Of a stretch of DNA of 64,000 nucleotides, positions 55,747 to 64,000 are shown one piece after another (within the stretch, counting starts at the first letter, position 1; every line of letters starts with the position of its first letter). The position numbers and the translations under genes were made by a program. Source of the DNA: Acinetobacter towneri DSM 14962 = CIP 107472 (GTDB lineage Bacteria; Pseudomonadota; Gammaproteobacteria; Pseudomonadales; Moraxellaceae); the NCBI RefSeq assembly GCF_000368785.1, contig NZ_KB849691.1, forward strand, positions 135,835 through 199,834, in the 5' to 3' direction. The notes beneath the pieces are model-generated. The model had not been told where the DNA came from and did not search any database. It saw only the letters and a list, made by a program, of their open reading frames with translations.

Positions 55747-57588
55747 TCAGTTTGCTGCATCACGTGTTACATCAATATGACTGCTATGCAAGCCGCGTTT
55801 TAAATCGACACCCAAGGGCATTTCACGGTTTTGTGCATCACTTTCAAACAGGTGTTCCAGTTCTGCCAAAGCGTTACGATGGGTTTCATATACTTTTTGT
55901 TCATCGGTATAAATGTGCTGCTGTTGTGCCAAGAGTTGTTCATCATAATCACGGAACAACTCAATGCTTTTATAGGCATCTTTTTCATTAATGCCCAAAT
56001 CGCGCAAAGCCTGATAGGCCATGCCTAAAGAGGATAAATACGTTTCACGCCAAATATAGGTAACGCCTAAATCGCGCAATAAGTGCACATGATGACGATC
56101 ACGAGCGCGTACCAGTAATTTTAGCGCTGGATAATTCAGGCGAATATGCCGTGCCACGTTCATTGAGTCTTCAATATCATCAATGGCTAGAATAAAGATT
56201 TTGGCATGCTCGATGCCTGCGGCACGTAAAATTTCAGGTTGAGTGGCATCGCCATAATAGACTTTACCGCCGTAATTCCGCACAAAATCAATTTTATCCA
56301 TATTGCTGTCGATGGCAGTAAAGTGCAGATGCTGCAAGTACGCCACACGGGCAATAATTTGTCCAAAACGACCAAAACCCGCAATAATCATGGGGTGATG
56401 TGTATCGGGAATTTCGTCATATTCAGGCGATTTTTCACGTTCTAAGCGAGGAATAATTTGACTGCTCATCAACCAATATAAAATTGGGGTCAACACCATC
56501 GACAAAGTCACAATTAAGGTCAGTGGTTGCAGCATGGCCTGGCTGAGCACACTTTCACTTTGTGCGACACTGAGCACCACAAAGGCAAACTCACCGCCTT
56601 GTGCCAAGCAAGTCGCCAACAACAAACTATTGCGCCAAGAATATTGGAAATAACGGGCAATGGCCGTGAGGCTAATCAGTTTGATGAGCAGGAGCAGCAA
56701 TGCACCGCCTACAATCAGCCAAGGGGTATTCATTAAGATTGCCAGTTCGGTGCTCATCCCGACGGTCATAAAAAATAAGCCTAGCAATAAGCCTTTGAAT
56801 GGGGCAATACTGGCTTCTAACTCATGTCTAAATTCGGAATCTGCCAACAATACGCCTGTTAAAAATGCACCTAAGGTGGTGCTAATGCCCAGCACATCCA
56901 TAATGCTGACCACGCCAAGTACAATGAATAAACCGACAGCAGTGATCAGTTCATGTGCGCCACTTTTAGCCACAAAACGAAAAAATGGACGCATGAGATA
57001 ACGGCTAAATAAGAACAAACCGCTAAAGGTCGCCATGATTGCAGCAAAATAAGCAATGCTATGATGAGTCGATTCTGCACCTGCTAACATGGGAATGATG
57101 GCAATTAAAGGAATGGCGGCAATATCTTGAAACAGCAGAATGGAAAAGGATTGTTGTCCATAACTGCTGTTGAGTTGCTGCTTTTCTTGCAACATTTGTA
57201 GCACAAAGGCTGTAGAGGAAAGTGCCAGTGCAAAACCTATCACCACACTTGAGGCAATGCCTTGCTGTAAGGCAAAAAAAGCCAAGATTGCAAGTAGAAT
57301 ACCCGTGATGCTGACCTGTAAACTACCCAAAACAAAAATGGGCTTGCGCATTTCCCACAGCCGTTGTGGACGCAGTTCTAAGCCAATAATAAACATCAGG
57401 AACACCACACCATATTCTGCCAGTTCCTGAATATCATCGGGGTCGCTGGCAATATTGAATACGCTAGGCCCTAGCAAAATGCCTGTAAACAAATAGCCCA
57501 ATACGGTCGCAATACCAAAGCGTTTTAGTAAGGGAACCAAAACCAATGAAGCGCCTAGAAAAATGGTTATTTGTAACAATAAGGACAT
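55747..57588 (-). CDS. CPA2-family K+/H+ exchanger (KefB/KefC type)
   Basis: A 613-residue inner-membrane exchanger (start ATG 57588, MSLLLQI). About 12 membrane helices span residues 1-385, with GYLFTGILLGPSVF, VVFLMFIIGLELRPQRLWEMR, and ALSSTAFVLQ. A cytosolic RCK/TrkA-N domain follows (about 395-515) with the NAD-binding IAGFGRFGQIIAR and AIDSNMDKI. The C-terminus (about 520-613) is charged and helical. Family exchangers move K+ or Na+ out for H+ in. No KefF/KefG-type partner gene is adjacent. Read leftward with hslO. Confidence 0.9.
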   Translation of the reverse strand: MSLLLQITIFLGASLVLVPLLKRFGIATVLGYLFTGILLGPSVFNIASDPDDIQELAEYGVVFLMFIIGLELRPQRLWEMRKPIFVLGSLQVSITGILLAILAFFALQQGIASSVVIGFALALSSTAFVLQMLQEKQQLNSSYGQQSFSILLFQDIAAIPLIAIIPMLAGAESTHHSIAYFAAIMATFSGLFLFSRYLMRPFFRFVAKSGAHELITAVGLFIVLGVVSIMDVLGISTTLGAFLTGVLLADSEFRHELEASIAPFKGLLLGLFFMTVGMSTELAILMNTPWLIVGGALLLLLIKLISLTAIARYFQYSWRNSLLLATCLAQGGEFAFVVLSVAQSESVLSQAMLQPLTLIVTLSMVLTPILYWLMSSQIIPRLEREKSPEYDEIPDTHHPMIIAGFGRFGQIIARVAYLQHLHFTAIDSNMDKIDFVRNYGGKVYYGDATQPEILRAAGIEHAKIFILAIDDIEDSMNVARHIRLNYPALKLLVRARDRHHVHLLRDLGVTYIWRETYLSSLGMAYQALRDLGINEKDAYKSIELFRDYDEQLLAQQQHIYTDEQKVYETHRNALAELEHLFESDAQNREMPLGVDLKRGLHSSHIDVTRDAAN

Positions 57589-57660
57589 GTGGTCATCCAA
57601 AGTTTAAAGCGGTGGATTATTGAAATAAGTGCTGATACAGCTAAGTTTCAATTTACAGTA

Positions 57661-59883
57661 TTAGCTAAATTCTTGCGGATCTATATCTAAACTTAGTTTC
57701 ATGCTGGATGGCTTTTCATGCAACATATTTTGCCACCAGTTCCTGATATAAAAATGTAAGCGTGCCCGATCTTTAGACAACAACACCATGTGTGCATGGA
57801 AACGTCCTGCTTTACGTTCCATTGGCGCAGGAATCGGCCCCCAAATTTCAATTAATTGTTCTGAATGTTCTCTAAGCCATTGTGCATGTTGTTGTAAAAA
57901 TTGCTGGTTTAATTCCTGACTTTTAGATTCACAGCGAATCAAAGCACTGTAACGATAAGGCGGTAATTGTGCAGCTTTGCGTTCTTTTAAACTTTGTTTG
58001 GCGAACTTGCGGTAATCTCCCTCGACCAATGTGGTGAGAAGTGGATGATCAGGACGCACACTTTGCAAATAAACATCACCTTTATGCTCACCACGCCCTG
58101 CACGTCCCGCCACTTGCACAATCAGTTGAGCCGTGCGTTCAGGTGCGCGAATATCCACACTAAGTAAGCCTGAATCAATATCTAAAATTGCCACCAATGT
58201 CACATACGGAAAATGATGCCCTTTGGCCAGCATTTGCGTGCCCAATAAAATCAGTGGTTCGCTGCGTTGAATACGGTCATAAATTTTTTGCCAACTGCCA
58301 ACACGACTGGTTGAGTCACGATCTACCCGAATCACATCTACATTGGGAAACAGCTCGTTTAAACTGTCTTCGACTTTGGCAGTGCCCATGCCAATTGGTT
58401 TGAGTTCTGCATGGTTGCAGGCAGGGCATTGCTCAGGTTTACGATGAATCGTACCGCAGTGGTGGCAATGCAAATGTGTATAAGGTTGATGATGCAAGGT
58501 AAAGTTGGCATCACAATTCGGGCATTTGGCTTGCCATGCACAGCTCTCACAAATCAATACGGGTGCATAGCCGCGTCGGTTTAAAAACACCAAAACTTGT
58601 TCTTTTTTAGCCAAGCGTTTTTTGATTTCATCAATCAATTGTTGGCTAATACCGTGCTGTTTTTTGGCAATTTTTAAATCAATCAGGTGGATTTTGGGCA
58701 TGAGTGCCGTGCCCGCGCGTTGATTTAATTCCAGACATTGCATTTTGCCTTGATCGACTAGTGCATAGCTGTCAATGCTTGGAGTTGCCGAACCTAAAAT
58801 AACAGGGCAATTTTCCAGATGGGCACGATAGAGCGCAACATCACGGGCATGGTAGCGAAAACCTTCCTGCTGTTTAAAAGACAGGTCGTGTTCTTCATCT
58901 AAAATAATCAAGCCTAAATTTGGCAATGGGGTATAAATCGCAGAACGTGTACCTAAAATAATCGAGGCTTTGCCCGTTTGTGCGGCTTGCCACGCCTGCA
59001 AACGCTTGGAATCATTTAAACCTGAATGTAAGAGGGCGATGTGGCAGTGAAAACGCGATTGGAAACGGCTAATGGTTTGTGGCGTTAGACCAATTTCAGG
59101 TACTAACACCAACACTTGTTTGCCCTGTTTTAGTACCTCATGCATGATGTGTAAGTACACTTCAGTTTTACCGCTACCCGTTAAACCATCCAGTAAAAAT
59201 GCCTTATATTGCTGCCGTACTTTAAGTACGCTGTCGATGGCTTTTTTCTGATCTGGATTAGGGGTTAAAGGCATTTGCGCCAAAGTCACTGGCATTGGGC
59301 TAAAATCTTGGGCTTCCAAAACACATGCGCAAATTTCTTTATTCGCCAAGGCTTTTAGGGTTGCTGTTTCAATGCCTGCCAAATTTAAAATATTTTCAGA
59401 AGTTCCCGAAGGATGCAGCTTTAAAATTTTATAGGCTTCTTGTTGTTTTTCTGAGCGTGTAATTTTAGCTTCGGCATGTGCATCCAACAATTTCCAAGTA
59501 CGTGCCAATAAATTATAGGGTTTGGCTTGGCGCAATAAGCTAGGTAAGGCACTTTGCATCACTTCACCAATCGGGAATTGATAATATTGTGCCGACCATG
59601 TCAACAAAGTTAAAACTTTAGGGTCTAAAATCGCTTGCTCATCTAACAGTTCGCTAATGGCTTTGAGTTTAAAACGTGGATCAATTGGGGTGTCGAGTGC
59701 CAGTTTTTCGACAATAATTCCGACCAAGTTTTGCCGACCAAAAGAAACCAAGACCCGCGCGCCCACTTCTGCTTGCTGATATTGTGCTGCACTGAGCATA
59801 TAATCGAAGCAGTCGTAAAGATATACGGGTACAGCCACTCGAATACGATAAACAGGCTGTGGGTCTAAAGTGGAATCTGGCAT
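57661..59883 (-). CDS. priA: Primosomal replication restart helicase PriA
   Basis: A 3'-5' SF2 helicase that restarts stalled forks. The start is ATG 59883 (MPDSTLDPQPVYRIRVAVPVY), giving 740 residues (E. coli 732); the frame runs 38 codons further upstream with no family similarity. Motifs: Walker A DGLTGSGKTEVYLH, DEEH (LIILDEEHDLSF), GSATPS, and the zinc cluster from CESCAWQAKCPNCD to CHHCGTIHRKPEQCPAC, then the DVIRVDRDST and QVAGRAGRG motifs. Divergent from gspF. Confidence 0.96.
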   Translation of the reverse strand: MPDSTLDPQPVYRIRVAVPVYLYDCFDYMLSAAQYQQAEVGARVLVSFGRQNLVGIIVEKLALDTPIDPRFKLKAISELLDEQAILDPKVLTLLTWSAQYYQFPIGEVMQSALPSLLRQAKPYNLLARTWKLLDAHAEAKITRSEKQQEAYKILKLHPSGTSENILNLAGIETATLKALANKEICACVLEAQDFSPMPVTLAQMPLTPNPDQKKAIDSVLKVRQQYKAFLLDGLTGSGKTEVYLHIMHEVLKQGKQVLVLVPEIGLTPQTISRFQSRFHCHIALLHSGLNDSKRLQAWQAAQTGKASIILGTRSAIYTPLPNLGLIILDEEHDLSFKQQEGFRYHARDVALYRAHLENCPVILGSATPSIDSYALVDQGKMQCLELNQRAGTALMPKIHLIDLKIAKKQHGISQQLIDEIKKRLAKKEQVLVFLNRRGYAPVLICESCAWQAKCPNCDANFTLHHQPYTHLHCHHCGTIHRKPEQCPACNHAELKPIGMGTAKVEDSLNELFPNVDVIRVDRDSTSRVGSWQKIYDRIQRSEPLILLGTQMLAKGHHFPYVTLVAILDIDSGLLSVDIRAPERTAQLIVQVAGRAGRGEHKGDVYLQSVRPDHPLLTTLVEGDYRKFAKQSLKERKAAQLPPYRYSALIRCESKSQELNQQFLQQHAQWLREHSEQLIEIWGPIPAPMERKAGRFHAHMVLLSKDRARLHFYIRNWWQNMLHEKPSSMKLSLDIDPQEFS

Positions 59884-60035
59884 AGAAAAAGTCGTATCGT
59901 CCTGTGAAAAATGGCTTCGTGCTCGACTTTGGCATGTGTTAGAGTGAGCACAGAATTTATATCTAAGAATATGAATGATTTTAGTGGTCAGACGCAACTG
60001 CGTTGCAAGAAATTTTGGAAAATTAGAGCATTACA

Positions 60036-61241
60036 ATGCCAGCATATCAATTTACTGCCATTGACGCTTCAGGGAAGCAGCAAAAAGGTGTTTTAGAGGG
60101 TGATTCTGCACGACAAATCCGTCAGCAATTACGTGACAAAGAATGGATTCCTGTCAGTGTCGATACCGTTGAACAAAAAGATAAACACAGTGGCAAACAA
60201 TGGTTTCAGAAAAAAATCACCGCCTATGATTTGGCTTTGCTGACCCGTCAGTTATCGGTTTTGGTGGCTGCTGCGATTCCTTTGGAAGAAGCCGTTCGCG
60301 CTGTGGGTAAACAAAGTGAAAAAGCCCATGTGCAAAATTTGCTGATGTCGGTGCGTTCCAAAGTTTTGGAAGGTTATTCACTGGCCAATGCTTTACAACA
60401 ATCGGGGCGTTTTCCAGACTTATATATTGCCACCATTGCCGCAGGCGAGCGTTCGGGGCATTTGGATTTAATTCTGGAACAATTGGCAGATTACACCGAA
60501 AACCGCTTTGCCATGCAGAAAAAAATTCAAGGGGCGATGATTTATCCCATCATTTTAATGCTGATGTCTTTTGCGATTGTGATGGGTTTAATGACTTATG
60601 TCGTACCCGATATTGTTAAAACCTTTGATCAGAGCAAAGATGCCTTGCCGTGGATCACCGTGGCATTAATGAAAGCCAGTGATTTTATTCGTGTTGCATG
60701 GCCGTTTTTACTGGTGGCTTCTGTGGTGGGGGTATTGTTGTTGGTGCGTTTTTTACGCACCACCGCAGGGCATTATGCCTTTGACCGTTTAACCTTAAAG
60801 TTGCCGTTATTTGCAAAATTATCACGTGGGATTAATGCCGCGCGTTTTGCCAGTACCTTGTCTATTTTGACTCAGTCGGGTGTGCCTTTGGTGGATGCGC
60901 TAAATATTGGTGCTGCGGTCAGTAACAACTGGGTCATTCGTGATGCGGTCAATTTGGCGGCAGAAAAAGTCACTGAAGGTGGTAACTTGGCGACGCAATT
61001 AGAGCGCAGTGGTTATTTCCCACCGATGATGGTACAAATGATCAAAAGTGGTGAAGCCTCGGGCGAGTTAGACCGTATGCTGTCACGTGCTTCAGACATG
61101 CAAGACCGTGAAGTGACCACACTGATTTCTACCCTGTTGGCATTATTAGAACCGTTGATGTTGGTACTGATGGCGAGTATTGTACTGGTGATTGTGATTG
61201 CGGTAATGCTGCCAATTGTGAATATGAACAATATGATTTAA
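60036..61241 (+). CDS. gspF: Type II secretion system platform protein GspF
   Basis: A 401-residue inner-membrane protein of the T2SS platform. Two T2SF domains (about 65-190 and 270-390) carry LLTRQLSVLVAAAIPLEEAV and ASTLSILTQSGVPLVDAL, each closing with a GERSGHLD or SGEASGELD motif. Three membrane segments follow the usual PilC/GspF plan. It is distinguished from PilC at 8492 by pairing with gspG (77 bases downstream) and the short, Lys/Gln-rich N-terminus starting MPAYQFTAIDASGKQQKG. Confidence 0.94.
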   Translation: MPAYQFTAIDASGKQQKGVLEGDSARQIRQQLRDKEWIPVSVDTVEQKDKHSGKQWFQKKITAYDLALLTRQLSVLVAAAIPLEEAVRAVGKQSEKAHVQNLLMSVRSKVLEGYSLANALQQSGRFPDLYIATIAAGERSGHLDLILEQLADYTENRFAMQKKIQGAMIYPIILMLMSFAIVMGLMTYVVPDIVKTFDQSKDALPWITVALMKASDFIRVAWPFLLVASVVGVLLLVRFLRTTAGHYAFDRLTLKLPLFAKLSRGINAARFASTLSILTQSGVPLVDALNIGAAVSNNWVIRDAVNLAAEKVTEGGNLATQLERSGYFPPMMVQMIKSGEASGELDRMLSRASDMQDREVTTLISTLLALLEPLMLVLMASIVLVIVIAVMLPIVNMNNMI

Positions 61242-61317
61242 ATCGTTTTGAAGCATCGTTCTTCAAACAGAATCTAAAATAAATGTCGAATTGATATAAA
61301 TAAATGAGAGAGATTGA

Positions 61318-61752
61318 ATGAAACAGAAGCAACCGAGTAAACAGTCTGGTTTTACCCTGATTGAAGTCATGGTGGTGATTGTAATTTTAGGTGTGTTGGC
61401 GGCTTTAATCGTACCGAACGTAATGGGACGTGGTGAAAAAGCCAAAGTAGATACTACGGTTATTACTTTAAAAGGTGTGGCTGGCGCACTCGATCAATAC
61501 AAACTCGATAATCAAAAATATCCTTCAATGCAAGACGGTGGTTTAGATGCCTTGGTGAATCAGCCTGCTTCGGCTAAAAACTGGTTGCCAGGCGGTTATG
61601 TGAAAGGGGGCTATCCGAAAGACAGTTGGGATAATGACATCCAATATGTGATTCCGGGTTCAGAAGGTCGTCCATTTGATTTATATTCTTTTGGTGCAGA
61701 TGGTCAGCAGGGTGGTGAAGGTACCGATGCCGACATTTATTATCAGCCTTAA
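61318..61752 (+). CDS. gspG: Type II secretion major pseudopilin GspG
   Basis: A 144-residue pseudopilin. Short basic leader KQKQPSKQSG with the cleavage at G-F in SGFTLIEVMVVIVILG, and Glu+5 present. The hydrophobic helix is followed by a globular domain with GVAGALDQYKLDNQKYP and a C-terminal calcium-site-like loop DLYSFGADGQQGGEGTDADIYY. It would be processed by PilD encoded at 7632-8492. Other gsp genes are not in the window, as is usual for Acinetobacter, where they are scattered. Confidence 0.96.
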   Translation: MKQKQPSKQSGFTLIEVMVVIVILGVLAALIVPNVMGRGEKAKVDTTVITLKGVAGALDQYKLDNQKYPSMQDGGLDALVNQPASAKNWLPGGYVKGGYPKDSWDNDIQYVIPGSEGRPFDLYSFGADGQQGGEGTDADIYYQP

Positions 61753-61793
61753 TAGAAGATGAGTTGAGTCTATATATTGATTCAGTGAACTCC

Positions 61794-61827
61794 AAAAAAA
61801 ACCGAGCGCTTAATGCTCGGTTTTTTT
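61794..61827. terminator. Bidirectional terminator between gspG and lnt
   Basis: ACCGAGC-GCTTAAT-GCTCGGT flanked by A7 and T7. It serves gspG rightward and lnt leftward. Confidence 0.95.
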
Positions 61828-61864
61828 ATGAATGGTTATTTCTAGCCGCTATTGAACAGTACTA

Positions 61865-63421
61865 TTAACGACGTGATTTAAACGACACATCCACCTGACG
61901 TGGTCGATAAATCCACCCCATAATTAACAACAGCAATGAGAAAATCAGCACAGGCCAATCGCTGAGTTGGGTATACAGTGTTTGACCTTGCATGGCAGGC
62001 AGATCACCACGCAGCACAAATTCCTGATCCATTGGCGCTTGTTTGACAATATGCCCATGATGGTCAATAAATGCGGTCACACCTGTATTGGTGGCACGAA
62101 CAAACCAGCGTCCATTTTCTTTGGCGCGCATTTGTACCATTTGTAAATGTTGCAATGGCCCTGCAGTACCCGTAAACCAAGCATCATTGGATACTGTTAC
62201 CAAAAAGTCACTTTGGCTAGCATTGCGGCGGGTCAGGTTCGGATAAGCCACCTCATAACAAATGGCTGCCCCCAAATGATGCTGTTTAATTGCAAGCGGT
62301 TTTTGCTCAGACGCTCCACGTGAAAAACCACTCATGGATGGGTCATTTTGCATCGCAGGTAGTACCCAACTCAGTAAGCCTGAAAGCGGAATATATTCAC
62401 CAAAAGGCACCAGACGCTGCTTTTTATACAAGCCTTCAGCCGCATCTCCCGTTGCCATAATGCTGTTGTAATACATTGGATGTTGCTGCACTTGTGATTC
62501 AGGCAAGTCCCAATACGGAATACCTGTCACCCACGAACTGCCCGTTTTTTCAGCCTGTGTTTTCATGGCATCCAAAAACGGTTCAATATCGGTCTGGAAC
62601 ATTGGAATGGATGATTCAGGCCAAACAATAATGTCGCGTCCCCATTCAGTTCGGGTCAAGCGGGTATAAATTTCCAAGGTCTTAATTTGGTATTCGGTTA
62701 GCCACTTTAAGTCTTGAGGAATGTTGCCTTGAATCAGAGAAACCGAGAGTGGCTTTTCAGATTTTGCAGTTACAAAACTGAGTTGTGCTGCACCCCATGC
62801 ACCCAAAAGTAAAATTGCCGATGGAATCAGCCAGAAGATACGCTTTTTAAGGACTTCAACCAACGCACAGGCCAGCAAGATGACCACAAAAGACACCCCG
62901 AAAATACCAAACAACGGTGCATAGCTATCCAAAAAGCGTTCGGTGAAGGCATAACCTGCAAACAGCCATGGAAAACCTGTAAAGACCCAAGTTTTCGCCC
63001 ATTCAAAAAATACCCATAGCGGTGCAAAAGTCAGTGGTGTTTCAGGGAAAAACCGACGATATAACCACGTTTGTACGGCAGTAAACAAACCCATCAACAG
63101 CGCCATAATGACAATCATCAGCACGCTTAAAAAGGCATTGGTGTCGCCATAGACGTGAATGGATGTATAGAGCCAAAATGCTCCGACAAACCACAACCCA
63201 ATCCCGTAAGACCAACCAATCAAAAAGGCCTGTTTCGGGGTGCGTTTGCTTAAAGTCGCATACAGCAAAGCAGGTGAAAGTAAGGCAATCCACCAGTAAT
63301 GATAGGGAGCAAGTGCCAAACTAAACACTGCACCTGCCAATAGGGCAATGATTAATGGATAAATTAAGGGCAGTTGTTGATGTTCTGCAGGATTAGACAG
63401 CTTGGAAAAAAAAGTCCTCAT
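61865..63421 (-). CDS. lnt: Apolipoprotein N-acyltransferase
   Basis: The last step of lipoprotein maturation: N-acylation of the lipidated Cys at the inner membrane. 518 residues with about six N-terminal membrane helices (to about 205) and a periplasmic nitrilase domain (about 225-480) holding the Glu-Lys-Cys triad: WPESSIPMF (Glu), KKQRLVPFGEY (Lys) and GAAICYEVAYP (Cys). A C-terminal helix ends the protein. Its start overlaps the corC stop by four bases (ATGA). It would mature the lipoproteins at 507-1524. Confidence 0.96.
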   Translation of the reverse strand: MRTFFSKLSNPAEHQQLPLIYPLIIALLAGAVFSLALAPYHYWWIALLSPALLYATLSKRTPKQAFLIGWSYGIGLWFVGAFWLYTSIHVYGDTNAFLSVLMIVIMALLMGLFTAVQTWLYRRFFPETPLTFAPLWVFFEWAKTWVFTGFPWLFAGYAFTERFLDSYAPLFGIFGVSFVVILLACALVEVLKKRIFWLIPSAILLLGAWGAAQLSFVTAKSEKPLSVSLIQGNIPQDLKWLTEYQIKTLEIYTRLTRTEWGRDIIVWPESSIPMFQTDIEPFLDAMKTQAEKTGSSWVTGIPYWDLPESQVQQHPMYYNSIMATGDAAEGLYKKQRLVPFGEYIPLSGLLSWVLPAMQNDPSMSGFSRGASEQKPLAIKQHHLGAAICYEVAYPNLTRRNASQSDFLVTVSNDAWFTGTAGPLQHLQMVQMRAKENGRWFVRATNTGVTAFIDHHGHIVKQAPMDQEFVLRGDLPAMQGQTLYTQLSDWPVLIFSLLLLIMGWIYRPRQVDVSFKSRR

Positions 63422-64000
63422 TGACGTACGGCTCGAATCAGATGAATAGTGCGGGCATCTGCTTCAAGAATGGTAAACTCCCAGTTGCCAATCACAATCA
63501 CTTGTCCTTGCAAATCACTCACCAAACCAATTTCCTGAAGCAATAAACCGCCCACAGTTTCTACTTCATCGTCAGAAAAATCTGCATCTAAAACATTATT
63601 AAAATGTTCGATTGGTGTAAGTGCTTGTACTAACCAAGTATTTGCCGTTTTTGGGTCGTGATCGGGGATGATGTATTCTGCTTCTTCGTCAATATTGTCG
63701 TGTTCATCTTCAATTTCACCGACAATTTCTTCTAAAATATCTTCTAAAGTAACCAAGCCCGAAGTGGTGCCATACTCATCAATCACCACTGCAATATGGG
63801 TTTGGGTGTTTTTGAGCATACGCAATACTTGGTCTGAACGAGCACTTTCAGGCACAAATAACGGCTGACGCATTAAGGCGCGAATATCGACTTTGGTTCT
63901 TTGTTCGGTCAGTAAAGGCAATAAATCTTTTGCCAATAAAATCCCCACCACGTTGTCGGGTTGGTCAGATGAGAACACAGGAAAACGTGAATGTGCCGAT
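63418..64000 (-). CDS. corC: CorC/HlyC-type transporter-associated CBS protein, partial
   Basis: The frame continues off the right edge (visible upstream residues SAHSRFPVFSSDQ match the CorC pattern HSRFPV), so the N-terminus is missing; the GTG at 63978 is internal. Visible are part of the CBS pair (VVGILLAKDLL, HIAVVIDEYGTTSGLVTLEDILEEIVGEI split by few residues) and the whole C-terminal CorC_HlyC domain with VGGLLLQEIG. In other genera this protein assists Mg2+/Co2+ efflux; the role is not proven. corC-lnt is the usual gene order. Confidence 0.95.
   Translation of the reverse strand, partial: SAHSRFPVFSSDQPDNVVGILLAKDLLPLLTEQRTKVDIRALMRQPLFVPESARSDQVLRMLKNTQTHIAVVIDEYGTTSGLVTLEDILEEIVGEIEDEHDNIDEEAEYIIPDHDPKTANTWLVQALTPIEHFNNVLDADFSDDEVETVGGLLLQEIGLVSDLQGQVIVIGNWEFTILEADARTIHLIRAVRQ

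Overview
The window is chromosomal DNA of an Acinetobacter-like gammaproteobacterium (Moraxellaceae). The evidence is low G+C with AT-rich spacers, a secG-tRNA-Leu-tRNA-fMet-rimP-nusA-infB-rbfA block, a FFLEELY-type protein, a PAP-type PPK2, UbiE with a long N-terminal tail, and type IV pilus and type II secretion genes placed as in that genus. The species cannot be fixed from the sequence alone. There is no prophage, insertion sequence, CRISPR array or plasmid gene. Nearly all of the window is core genome, and the novelty lies mostly between genes.

Layout. 1-2.6 kb: an envelope lipoprotein cluster (COG3014 protein cut by the window edge, YcfL, LpoB-like, CsgG-like). 2.6-7.6 kb: recN, ppnP, rlmB, an EamA transporter and coaE. 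7.6-11.5 kb: pilB-pilC-pilD, type IV pilus assembly, transcribed leftward. 11.7-19 kb: tpiA, secG, tRNA-Leu(GAG), three identical initiator tRNAs with a decayed tRNA-like end behind them, tandem terminators, then rimP-nusA-infB-rbfA. 19.1-25.4 kb: a complete Mrp antiporter operon with subunits A and B fused. 26-29.7 kb: hisIE, a UvrD/Rep-type helicase and a RecF-like ATPase in one leftward run. 29.8-35.2 kb: a patatin-like lipase, ubiE-ubiJ-ubiB and a FFLEELY-type protein. 35.5-37.6 kb: polyphosphate:AMP phosphotransferase and a DUF697-like protein. 37.8-47.2 kb: recC-recB-recD. 47.2-47.7 kb: two candidate small RNA genes. 48-52 kb: rpsO, pnp and a CorA transporter. 52-55.7 kb: YdcH-type and CbpM-like proteins, two DUF2147 paralogues and hslO. 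55.7-64 kb: a KefB/C-type exchanger, priA, gspF-gspG, lnt and corC (cut by the window edge).

Most interesting region. The 821-bp gap between recD and rpsO holds two tandem units. Each has a GacA-type operator (TGTAAG-N6-CTTACA, perfect at 47463-47480 and with one mismatch at 47190-47207), a shared CGAGAAAT element, a plausible -10, a body with GGA motifs in hairpin loops, and an intrinsic terminator. This is the layout of RsmX/Y/Z (CsrB-type) RNAs, which sequester CsrA/RsmA under GacS/GacA control. I read them as a duplicated pair of such RNA genes.

Other points for a second look: three near-consensus DnaA boxes spaced 20-21 bp behind corA, a perfect DnaA box at the recD start, the ATPase-helicase pair behind hisIE, the tRNA 3'-end remnant, and a possible S15 leader hairpin before rpsO.
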